A stretch of DNA of 64,000 nucleotides. Source: Doris montereyensis (taxonomy: Eukaryota > Mollusca > Gastropoda > Nudibranchia > Dorididae). A program made the translations under genes and the position numbers. Of this stretch, positions 41,849 through 50,865 are shown in pieces. The stretch lies in NCBI GenBank assembly GCA_037039925.1, contig JAXRKP010001354.1, positions 20,001 to 84,000 on the forward strand, given 5' to 3'. The stretch's first letter is position 1. Every line of letters starts with the position of its first letter. Below the pieces are notes generated by a model. That model had not been told where the DNA came from. It ran no database searches and saw only the letters and a program-made list of their open reading frames with translations.

Positions 41849-42640
41849 AGTAGTGACCGCAAAAATGCCCACCGCCATAATGCCCGTTTCGCCTAGATGC
41901 CCGCAATCTCTTTGAAACCGATTTTTTTTCTATATAAATTGCTCCTCTAAATGCCCGTTTCAAAACCAAGATTTTCACCTAAATGCCCAATCTCAACGGC
42001 AAGTGCAGATATCAATTTCTCCAAATTATCATAAAATATGCCTGTAATTATTAAAAAATATTCTTTTTATCATACATGTAATCCCCTCGCTAATATAAAG
42101 CTTATGCCCATCACCAATGTGCCATGCATTGTAACCACCCTTCATTACCTATCCATTGTAATGTAATAAAAGATGACTGGTCTCTCTTCATAACTCCACC
42201 CACTGTACAGCACAGCCTTTGTTCCATTGGATCACTGGTTTGTCACTGGGCATTTAAAATTGAAGTCTTTTGGACTCCGCCCCACGGCTCTTTCTTGATG
42301 TCGTAAGTGGCATGCAATCACTTGGCATTTTTGATAGACCAGGCACTCATCGCAATCAAGGGACAAGGTGTGAACAGTTTTATTGCTCCCTGGTGTCTCG
42401 CATCAACCCGCCTGTACGCTCACCATCTCAGTGCTAAAAAGCTAAATGGTTTCCAGGTGTCCCTATTTCTCGCATTAAATTTTTTGTAAATGTTGAATGT
42501 CTGCACCATACTCATTGAACTCTCTTGGTGATCACCCCCACCCCCACCCTGAATCGTTGCCCCTGACCTACTTTCGCCTAAATGTCTGTTTCGCCTAAAT
42601 GTCTGTGTCGCCTAAATGTCCGTTTCCTCTGCTTCCCAAG
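41849..42640 (+). repeat. Element beginning ACAGTAGTGACCGCA with repeated TTCGCCTAAATGCCCG words
   Basis: The left end carries AAATGCCC words three or more times (ATGCCCGTTTCGCC, TAAATGCCCGTTTC, CTAAATGCCC); the right side again has TTCGCCTAAATGTCTG three times (42573-42625). It looks like a pogo-like element with subterminal repeats. Interior frames at 42124-42489 show no transposase motif. Confidence 0.5.
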
Positions 42641-43260
42641 CACCAAGCATATATTTTAGATAGATCTGAATATGCGTTATGTTTGGTAAGAAAAATCTCA
42701 AAATTGAAGTAAAATATATAGACATGGATGGAGAGTGGGATTAATCAAAATCCAGATGCAGTTTATACCTGGATCATGTATATTACTATTAAGAGTATAG
42801 AACACGAGAAAAATTTAGATTAGATCTAGATATCTTTCATTTTGGATAGCAGGTGTTGTCAGTCATCCACAATCAAGCTTAATACTGTAATGTTTACTGT
42901 TGTTCAATGTAGACTCATTCTGTTTCCACAGAGTCAAGAAATAAAGGCAACCCGTTGGGACAATGAAGTGAGAGGGATCATTGTCGTGCTTGTGCTATAG
43001 GACTGGGGGATTGATTTGTATTGGGTATAAAATGCTGTATGACAAATGGTTATCAATGATATCACTACTTGTATTGGTGCTCCTGTTTTGATGCAAACAT
43101 GTACATGTACTGAATCTCCATGTTTTTTTTTGGTACGATAATCACCATGCTCAAAATATCAAGATTGACACAAACACTATACATGTATATATGTAATTGA
43201 TTTTTGACATTTTTAAAAAGTTTGTTCACTGCAACTCATTTGAGAAAATCAGTTTTAACT
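42641..43260. other. Intergenic, unassigned
   Basis: No gene was recognised. A TTTCCACAG at 42923-42931 is followed by a short open stretch to TGA, too little to call an exon. Confidence 0.3.
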
Positions 43261-43264
43261 CTTC

Positions 43265-43420
43265 TGTCAACGAGCGGTTTGGCGGGTGCTGCTGGTAGGT
43301 CCTACTTGTTTCCTTTCCTTCTTTCACTTATCTTTCATCTTGCCGTTTCCTCTTAATCCACCCTGAGATCACCATAATGGTGGACGGGGTAAATTTCAAA
43401 GAAACAAACAAAAGAAACTT
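43265..43420 (+). repeat. Dispersed repeat family 5
   Basis: GGCGGGTGCTGCTGGTAGG, TCCTACTTG, CACTTATCTTTCATCTTGC, CACCCTGAGATCACC and an (AAAC)-type tail. Confidence 0.65.
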
Positions 43421-44514
43421 TTATTAAATTCGGCCCACGGCATTGAAACACATGTGAATGTCTTCACTAGAATGATAGCAAAGGCAGTACGTGTACTAGA
43501 ACGATTGTTCTAAACACAGTATTTTTGACAGTAGCAATACTTTGTGTTTGTTGCTTTCTTTGTCTTGCCCCATTGAGAGCATAAAAATGATGTGACGGAT
43601 GAAATAAAACCTTTAAAAAGAAAACCAATGTTTCTTGTTTGAATGGTCACTTTATTTCTCTATGGTGCTCAAAGTGATAAGGAATGTATTGAAATAAATG
43701 ATAAAATAAAAAAATTAATTGTTAAATATTAATTTAATTCATAGAAAAAAAGTGAACTAATACAAAGACTTCTTTGATTTGTATGCTGATAATTTTTATT
43801 TTTCGTTTTCAATTTGATGAACTTGAGTGAAATAAGTATGTTAAAGATATAAACATTATCAGAGACAGTGTGATTGTACTCAACAGTCTTTCTAAGAATG
43901 TTTTTTTTGGGTGTCTGAAGTCTGAGTGTTGCAATTGATTATTTACATTTTGTTTGAATTACTTTTAACATGATTTGACTCTAAATATTCTTAATAGTCT
44001 TATAATATGAAGAGTTTCTCTCACCATTAGCATTGAGTTTTATCACAGTGTGATTTAATTGCTTTGACTTTTATACCATGCCTTGAGTGTATGTATGTCA
44101 GTTATGTTTATTGTAATTGTACATTTTTTCACTCATGACTGTAGGGTGGTAATTTTCTTCTGCTTTGTTTTGATCAATTAGAATAACTTAGAATGATCAC
44201 AACATGAGCAACTCAGTTTTTTTACTAGGCTGTGACAGTTTCGTCTTCTCACAGAGATCTATGTAATATATAATTATCAGTTGGTCGTTCTTTGTGCATC
44301 ATCAAAGACTGTTACCAGGCCACTGACAGTAACCATATTTTGCGTGTAAGTTCTGAATGATGCCAAGATCGTTTTCATGCAAGGAATTTTTCTACCTGTA
44401 GTGAGTGATGTTTGATTAAGGAAAATTAGATTTGTTTTTTCTGTCTTTGAGTAAAATTTTCATTCCCTAAGCCGGTTCAACAGGTGTTATGATTAAAAAG
44501 TTGGAATAGTATGA
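43421..44514. other. Intergenic, unassigned
   Basis: A/T-rich; nothing recognised. Confidence 0.3.
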
Positions 44515-44600
44515 GCAGCTTTCTGTTTACTGTTAATTCACCCTGACATCACTGCATATGGTGGATGGGATAAACTCACAGTCACAAAACACAGACAAAA
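44515..44600 (+). repeat. Dispersed repeat family 5, 3' half
   Basis: TTCACCCTGACATCACTGCA, TATGGTGGATGGGATAAA and an (ACA)-rich tail. Confidence 0.55.
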
Positions 44601-44747
44601 GAAATTAAGATGCCAATAAACCTTTCTATGTGAACTATCAATGCGTTGGCTTTTTATTATGTGTTACCTTGTAGTCTACTTCAACCATGTGGTATTCCAA
44701 GCACTTTTGGGAAGTTAAAGCAAAAGAATAAGGGGTCATTATATTTT

Positions 44748-45060
44748 GAGTGGCGTGAGTGGCTGAGTGGTTAAGCTGCTCTGGACGTTTGATCATGAGG
44801 TCCCAGGGCCAAGTTCAACTAAGCAAGTTAGGTCGGGTGTTGTGTTCCTTTGGGAAAGACATTCACCACGCATTTTCGCCACTCAACCCAGGTGCAAATG
44901 AGTAGAAGCATGAGCTTGGGAGTAAAAAAATCTGCGTCAAATTAGCGTCTTGTCCAGGAGGTGATTATTTTATTATGACCTGTTCTGCTTCACACTAGAG
45001 AAACTGGGATAAGCTCTGGCTCTATGGGTGTGGTAATGACTTAGAAGGAACTATATTTTA
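44748..45060 (+). mobile_element. tRNA-derived SINE, family 1
   Basis: Head GAGTGGCGTGAGTGGCTGAG, GGTTAAGCTGC; body GTTCCTTTGGGAAAGACA, CAACCCAGGTGCAAATGAG, TGCGTCAAATTAGCGTC; 3' part GGGATAAGCTCTGGCTCTAT. Confidence 0.85.
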
Positions 45061-45073
45061 CTGTACTATAATA

Positions 45074-46163
45074 CAGTGGGCCCATTTGTTCCAAATTCGG
45101 TTACACACACACACACACACTTATACACAATCACACACACACACACACACTTATACACAATCACACACACACTTATACACAATCACACACACACACGTGC
45201 ATGAAATATTTTGTTACTGGGGCGAAACAAAAGGCGTTATCGAGTTTATTTTTCCACATAAATTGACTCTTTAAATGCACCACATTGAAGACGTACTTAC
45301 AAAACGTGTTGCATTTTGGCGAAGTCAAGCCAATTGTTGTTGCATTTGGGGGGGGGGGAGTAATTAGCGTTGTAAAATTCGGTTACATGAAAACACTGTT
45401 GCATTAGGACGAACTGTGCAATTTGGCGGAGATTGACGTATTTAAACCGTTTAATTCAAATGGCCACCTGCTTAATACAAATTTGTTTCGGTCCAAGGCA
45501 AAAAATATCAAAGATTTCATTAAATCAACCCCGTCATAAATCAAAGCAAAACCATATTAGTATTAGTACCACACAAAGGCTGCTGGTTAACTCCAATGAA
45601 GGTAAACGAATAGATACCACATCAGTCAACACAATAGTGGCAATACAGGTATATGTAACACCAACACCATTCACACGTTAGACACCATCAGGTGGTGTAA
45701 GCTGGACCAGTCACCTGCTGTGACGTAACATCCTAAGTCTTCTGTAATGAAATGACCGCAGTGACGTTGCAAGTGGACCAAAGTGTATTGAACATCAAAG
45801 AAGAATACGAGTCAAGCTGTCTAGACTTAATTTTTAAGGAGACCACGACGTCAGTGAGGCGATGATTCATGCCGTCTAAACCTGACGGTTCTATGACTAG
45901 TCACGCATTTCATTGTTTCCATCTGATCGATTCGGATGAACGGGGAGCAAATCGTAGATTCATCGTATATGTATATATAAGCCCGTATATAATGTACAGA
46001 GGGCAATATTTGCACACAATTTACATATTTAACCCCCCACCCCAAACACCTATTACAAGATCAAACTATCAAACTACGGCATTTTCGGTTAATCCAGATT
46101 CCCGGTTAATCTCAATTTTTTGCCTGTTCCCGCACGATTTGGATTCAGGGGGTCCTCCCACTG
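45074..46163. mobile_element. pogo-like element, CAGTGGG ends within TA duplications
   Basis: Left TA|CAGTGGGCCCATTTG with CCAAATTCGG further in; right CCAAAT-complement (GATTTGGATTCAGGG) and CTCCCACTG|TA. The ends are imperfect inverted repeats of about 30 bases. The interior has a (CA)n compound repeat (45103-45198), a G run near 45348 and no transposase. Confidence 0.6.
45103..45198. repeat. (CA)n compound microsatellite
   Basis: CA runs separated by the repeated spacer TTATACACAATC. Confidence 0.95.
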
Positions 46164-46284
46164 TATTGTAAAGATGCTATGTAGTGTTAAATCGTTTCCA
46201 GTATCAACAATCACACTTTGCAGTGAGAACAATTTTTGGTTCACTGGAATGGGTGGCTGGTGGGTGCTTCACAGGTCGCACTAT

Positions 46285-46600
46285 GTGGAGGCGTTGTATA
46301 TAAAGCGTAGTGTTGTCAGTTTGTAATCACTACGACACTGGTTCAAACCTGGTACAGGTGAGTTGTTGTTTTTTCCACAACGTTGTACTCTTAGGAAATG
46401 TACTTTACTCTATTTTCCTCGCTTGACTCAGGTGTGAATGAGTACCTAGCTATAGTAAGAGGAAGATCTTGTCAGAAAGTTAGTACCAAGCAGCCTATCT
46501 GTACTGTATGCACCTCAAGGAGTTGAAATGGTTTGGCCTGAAAGGGTCTGCTGGGGGATAATAAATGATGTACAGTCGATGGGCCTGCATTTGTGATGTG
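46285..46600 (+). mobile_element. tRNA-derived SINE, family 4
   Basis: GACACTGGTTCAAACCTGG, CACAACGTTGTACTCTTAGG, CTCAGGTGTGAATGAGTACC, GGGTCTGCTGGGGGATAATA and GATGTACAGTCGATGGGCC match 32575 in order. Confidence 0.78.
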
Positions 46601-46610
46601 GGCGAAGCGA

Positions 46611-46833
46611 GCTTACTAAGCACGCTCTCTCTGGGATACGAACTCTAAATCTCATCTTTATCTTTCTCTCTCTCTCTGTCTATATCTTTGTCTCTCTCTA
46701 GGCCTCTCTCAAAAGATCTCTTCAAGTCCTGGCAGTTTGATAAATATTCTCTCTCTCTCTCTCTCTCTCTCCACTCTCTCTCTCTCTCTCCTAGTCCCTC
46801 TCAGACGGATCTAAAAAGGAGCTCTCTCGCACA
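46611..46833 (+). repeat. Tandem copy of 46834-47112 eroded into CT repeats
   Basis: GCTTACTAAGCACG, GGGATACGAACT, ATCTTTATCTTT, GTCTATAT, CAAAAGATC, TTCAAGTCCTG, GCAGTTTGATAAATATTCTC, CTAGTCCC, AGACGGAT and CGCACAG occur here in the same order as in the next copy, but the sequence between them is replaced by CTCTCT runs. Confidence 0.85.
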
Positions 46834-47290
46834 GCTTACTAAGCACGCCTCGGTGTCTTCTTGGTGGGGATACGAACTATAAATCCATCTTTATCTTTAT
46901 CTTTATCTCTGTCTATATGTTTGTCAGAGAAACGATGGTAGGCTCTCTACCAAAAGATCGTGGGTTCAAGTCCTGTTGCAGTTTGATAAATATTCTCGAG
47001 TTTTTCGGGACCCTCCCCAGCCACCCCCGGTCGATGGTGAAAGAGAAAGGTGGATCGACACCTAGTCCCATCACAGACGGATGATAGACAAAAAGGTAAT
47101 GGCTCCACGCACAGATCGCTACATTTTGTGCACGCCAAAAAATCTTTTAGCTGTTTACAGGTCAGTCTGGGCACAATGTTTTTTTTAAAAGCCACTTGTT
47201 TAAAGATCTTACCAAGAACAACCGAGTCAAACATACATGGTTCGTAGTTGTGGATGCGGAATGGACTGCCAACAGAAATAACCTCAAACA
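46834..47290 (+). mobile_element. tRNA-derived SINE, family 2, with 5' flank duplicated
   Basis: From about 46930: CGATGGTAGGCTCTCTACC, CGTGGGTTCAAGTCCTG (B-box-like), GGATCGACACCTAGTCCC, GGTAATGGCTCCACGCACAG, GCTGTTTACAGGTCAGTCTG. The part 46834-47112 has an eroded tandem copy directly upstream. Confidence 0.75.
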
Positions 47291-47397
47291 GTAACTGAAG
47301 ACTGTAACACATCATTTAAAAAAAATAATTGGATTAACATGTTTCGGTTTGAATTAAAATATGCATTTAGACAACAAATTGAAACTATTATGAAGAA

Positions 47398-47533
47398 AGA
47401 AGAAGAAGAAGAAGAAGAAGAAGAAGAAGAAGAAGAAGAAGAAGAAGAAGAAGAAGAAGAAGAAGAAGAAGAAGAAGAAGAAGAAGAAGAAGAAGAAGAA
47501 GAAGAAGAAGAAGAAGAAGAAGAAGAAGAAGAA
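47398..47533. repeat. (GAA)n triplet repeat
   Basis: About 45 uninterrupted GAA units. The poly-Glu, poly-Ser and poly-Phe open frames here are products of the repeat. Confidence 0.99.
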
Positions 47534-47614
47534 AAGAGAAAGTATTGTACCAAAGCTTTGATTATTGCGGATCAATAACTATCAATAGATTTTTATTCTT
47601 ATTTCATATACATC

Positions 47615-47700
47615 TAATCAGGCTGTTTATTTTTAATTCACTGTGAGATCATGGCATATGATGGACAGGGTGAATGTGTCAATCAATCAATCAAAGTCAT
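47615..47700 (+). repeat. Dispersed repeat family 5, 3' half
   Basis: TTCACTGTGAGATCATGGCA, TATGATGGACAGGGTGAA, tail of (TCAA)n. Confidence 0.55.
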
Positions 47701-48460
47701 TGATATCGACTAGTTTATCACACCTCGAAGAAGCAGACGGGGCTGAAGATTGGCTGGATCAAGTTACGAAAAATTGGATGGGCAACTTGAATTCAAAAGG
47801 ATTTTTTTAAATCTGTTTGTCATTTGGAACGCACACAAAAGGTAACTCATTTCAAAGGATGATCTAATCCCAAAACATGATTTCAGGTGGACCCCAAATA
47901 ACGGTACTGTGACATACTTTTTGTGCTCAACCACCAACTTGAGGTAAGCAAAAGATAATAATGTATATCCATGATATTCTGGTGGAAAATATTTCATCAA
48001 TTGTCAAAAAGACATGTAATTTGTTTAATAGAAAAAATCAACATAGTCTTTGCAAGATATTATAAAATGACTTAATGGCACACTCAATATGAAAGGAAGA
48101 CTCATTTTGTAGCACTTCCAAGGAACATTTTTAGCTGTAAAATAGGAAAAAAGGCTATTACACTTTTCTGCACATTGCTCAACTGTTCTTTCCATAGATA
48201 ATACAGACATCGCAGTAACAAAATTGCATTAATCATCATGTTTGATAGACACCAAATGTCTCTAGAAAAACGTTAGGCTTTTTTCTTGTTTCGAGTTGTG
48301 CTGGTAACAATGTAACATTGTGTTCATCTTCAGAAAATGAGAGCTTGAATAGAAGTTTTAAAGTTTTAAGCATCGTTGATGGTGATGTGTGTGTGTGTGT
48401 GGGGGGCTCCACTGTATTTTATACCTTTTTAAAACACGTATTCATCACGTCCTTCTTTCT
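47640..48460 (+). other. Unassigned unique-looking sequence, source of the eroded duplicate at 48885
   Basis: No gene was recognised. It contains the ordered words that recur in eroded form at 48885-49550 (see findings). Confidence 0.5.
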
Positions 48461-48539
48461 TAGTATATGCCTGAGTACACAAGTGAAATACATCCATTAA
48501 ACGACACAATCCATATCTAAACTCATAAAATATTTCATC

Positions 48540-48825
48540 TCCAGCGGATCTATTCACTCATTCATCCAGTTTCACTCACCCATCAATCCATAAACCATCA
48601 TTTTATCTTGTCTTATTCATCATCCATCCATTATTACATGAATCCATCCATCCGCTAATTGAATTCATTCACTCAATGCACTCATGAAAACAGGACATCC
48701 ATAAACGTATCCATCCAAGATCACTCGAGATCCACAATCCATCATTCTTCATCCATTCCCTTCATCCATCCATCTGTTTATCTGTCTCTGTCTGTCTGTT
48801 TCTGTCTCTGTCTTTCCCCTTCTCT

Positions 48826-48857
<32 letters not shown>

Positions 48858-48880
48858 TTTTAATGTCTCTCTCTCTCTCT
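48540..48880. repeat. (ATCC)n and (CTGT)n repeat
   Basis: Degenerate CATC-CATC and TCTG-TCTG runs. Confidence 0.9.
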
Positions 48881-48884
48881 CGTG

Positions 48885-48932
48885 AGATCATGGCATATGA
48901 TGGACTGTCTGAATCTGTCAATCTCTCTGTCT

Positions 48933-48966
<34 letters not shown>

Positions 48967-49560
48967 CACTCTCGAAGTCTCTCTCTCTGTCTCTTTTGAA
49001 TCCGATCTGTCTCTGTCTCTGTCTCTGTCTCTGTCTGTCTCTGTCTGTCTGTCTGTCTGTCTGTCTGCTCGTCATCTCTCTCTTTTTCTTTCTCTCTAAC
49101 TCATTTCATAAGGATAGATCTCTCTCTTCTCAAACATTTCTCTCACACGGACCTCTCTCTCTAACTCTACTGTGACATACTTTTTGTGCTCATCTCGTCA
49201 ACTTCTCTCTAAGCAAAGATCTCTCTAAACTCACATCCTCAGTATTCTGGTGGAAATATATTTTATCAATTGTCAAAAAGAGCATGTAATTTGTTTCCCT
49301 CTCTGTCTCTCTGCCTCAATTCTCTGTCTTTGTCTGTCTGTCTGAAGCGAACCATCTATCCACTCATCTATCCATCCCAAGGAACTAGCTGTAAAAGTTT
49401 ATTTTCTAAAAGGTCTGTCTGTCTGTCTGTCCTGTCTGTCACTAGGCCTTTTCTCTCTAACAATGTAACTCTCTCTCTCTCTCTTGGTTTAGCATCTCTC
49501 TGTATTTTATCTTTTTTTCACTGTTTCGGAATCACTTCATCCATCTGTTTGTCTGTCTGT
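48885..49560 (+). repeat. Eroded collinear duplicate of 47640-48460 mixed with CT/CTGT repeats
   Basis: GTGAGATCATGGCATATGAT (48890), TAACTCATTTCA (49098), ACTGTGACATACTTTTTGTG (49169), TATTCTGGTGGAAA (49243), ATCAATTGTCAAAAAGA (49265), CATGTAATTTGTTT (49284), AAGGAAC..AGCTGTAAAA (49379), AACAATGTAAC (49459) and TGTATTTTAT (49500) follow the order of the upstream copy; the intervals are CTCT or CTGT runs. Confidence 0.85.
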
Positions 49561-50690
49561 CTCTCTCTCTCTCTCGCTTTCTCTCTCTCCATCCCCTCCA
49601 TCCATCTCTCATTCATCACTCTCTCATCCATTTCTTCCTCCATCTCTTCATCCACCATCCATACCCATCCACTCATCCATCGATCTATCCATCTCTCTCT
49701 CTGTCTGGATCTCTCCGTCCTCTCTATCTATCAATGTATCTCCCTCACTGTCTGTCTATCTGTCTGTCTGACCTCTCTCATCCATCCATCCATCCAGCCC
49801 TCGCAGGTGATCAGCACAAATCTCCCAGAATTGTCTACTTACTGCAACCACACGATTACGTCATTTCTTTCTTTTTCTTTTAATTTACTTGTTCATTTAT
49901 TTGTCGACATACTTTCTGCATTTATATATTAATTTATCGCTCTGTGATCCATCCACTTATCCATCCTCTCATCTATCCACATATCCACACATCCATTCAT
50001 CCACTCCTCATCCATGCATTCATCCATTTATTCCTCCACTCATCCACCCATCCATTCACGGGTCATTCATCCAACCAATAAATCCATTCATCATCCATGC
50101 ATGCATCCATCTAACGTCTCATTGTTCCATATATCCATTAATTACTCATCCATCCATGCATTCATCCACTCACATATGATCTTTTTCAATCACTCATCCA
50201 TCCATTAACATGTCCACTCACTCATCCATCGATTCATCTCTTCTCTTCATCACCTGGCCATCAGAGACATTATTTCATCTATCTATTCATCAATCCTCAC
50301 CACCCATCAAATCCATCATTTTATCGAAGATCTATCCATCCACTTACATATCCATCCATCCGCTCATTCATAAGACGTATCCACTCATCATCCACGATCC
50401 ATCCACTTCATCCATCCCTTCATCCATCCATGTATCCACACGTCCATTCATCCATCTATCCACTCATCTATCCATTCATCCATCCACATCCATCCCTCCA
50501 TCCATCCACTCATTCATCCATCGATCCATCCATTCATCATCCATCCATCCATCCACCATCCATACCCATCCACTCATCCATCCTATCCATCTACCTATCC
50601 ATCTTTTCAATCCATATCCCCATCCACATCCATCCATCCATCTATCCATGATCTATCCGTCCACCAATGGCATTCATCTATCCGACCATC
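49561..50690. repeat. (ATCC)n tetranucleotide region
   Basis: About 1.1 kb of degenerate CATC/ATCC repeat upstream of the receptor gene. A non-repeat island at 49803-49920 (GCAGGTGATCAGCAC, GCAACCACACGATTACGTCA) resembles the start of the receptor exon region at 50692-50740. Confidence 0.9.
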
Positions 50691-50734
50691 CCAGGTGATC
50701 ATCAGCCAACCAGAAGCCCAACCACACGATCGCC

Positions 50735-50865
50735 ATGTCATGGCTGCTGAAACGGAAGCAGCGGGTCCAGCCGCAAAAGGACAAGGCGGACTCGTGTCAC
50801 TCTTCCATGACGTCACTCACATTTACATCAATTCTCCCGCAACATAAGCGAAGAGTATTGCAGAG
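50735..50865 (+). CDS. NIT receptor, candidate first coding exon
   Basis: ATG at 50735 in context GCCATGT, 43 codons plus two bases, donor CAGAG|GTAAAG. Encodes [16 protein letters not shown], a Ser-rich stretch and [11 protein letters not shown]. The ending is of the type ...KVLxRQ that precedes the first membrane segment in this receptor group. Another frame is also open to a TAA at 50845. A fitting first exon, less certain than the next three. Confidence 0.6.

Noticed and set aside
42124..42489. Two adjacent open frames of 60 codons
   Set aside because: They lie inside a pogo-like repeat and show no transposase or DNA-binding motif.
47284..47578. Poly-Glu, poly-Ser and poly-Phe open frames
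   Set aside because: Products of the GAA tract.
48659..50698. Ser/Leu/Cys- and Ile/His/Pro/Ser-rich open frames up to 220 codons
   Set aside because: Products of CT, CTGT and ATCC repeats.
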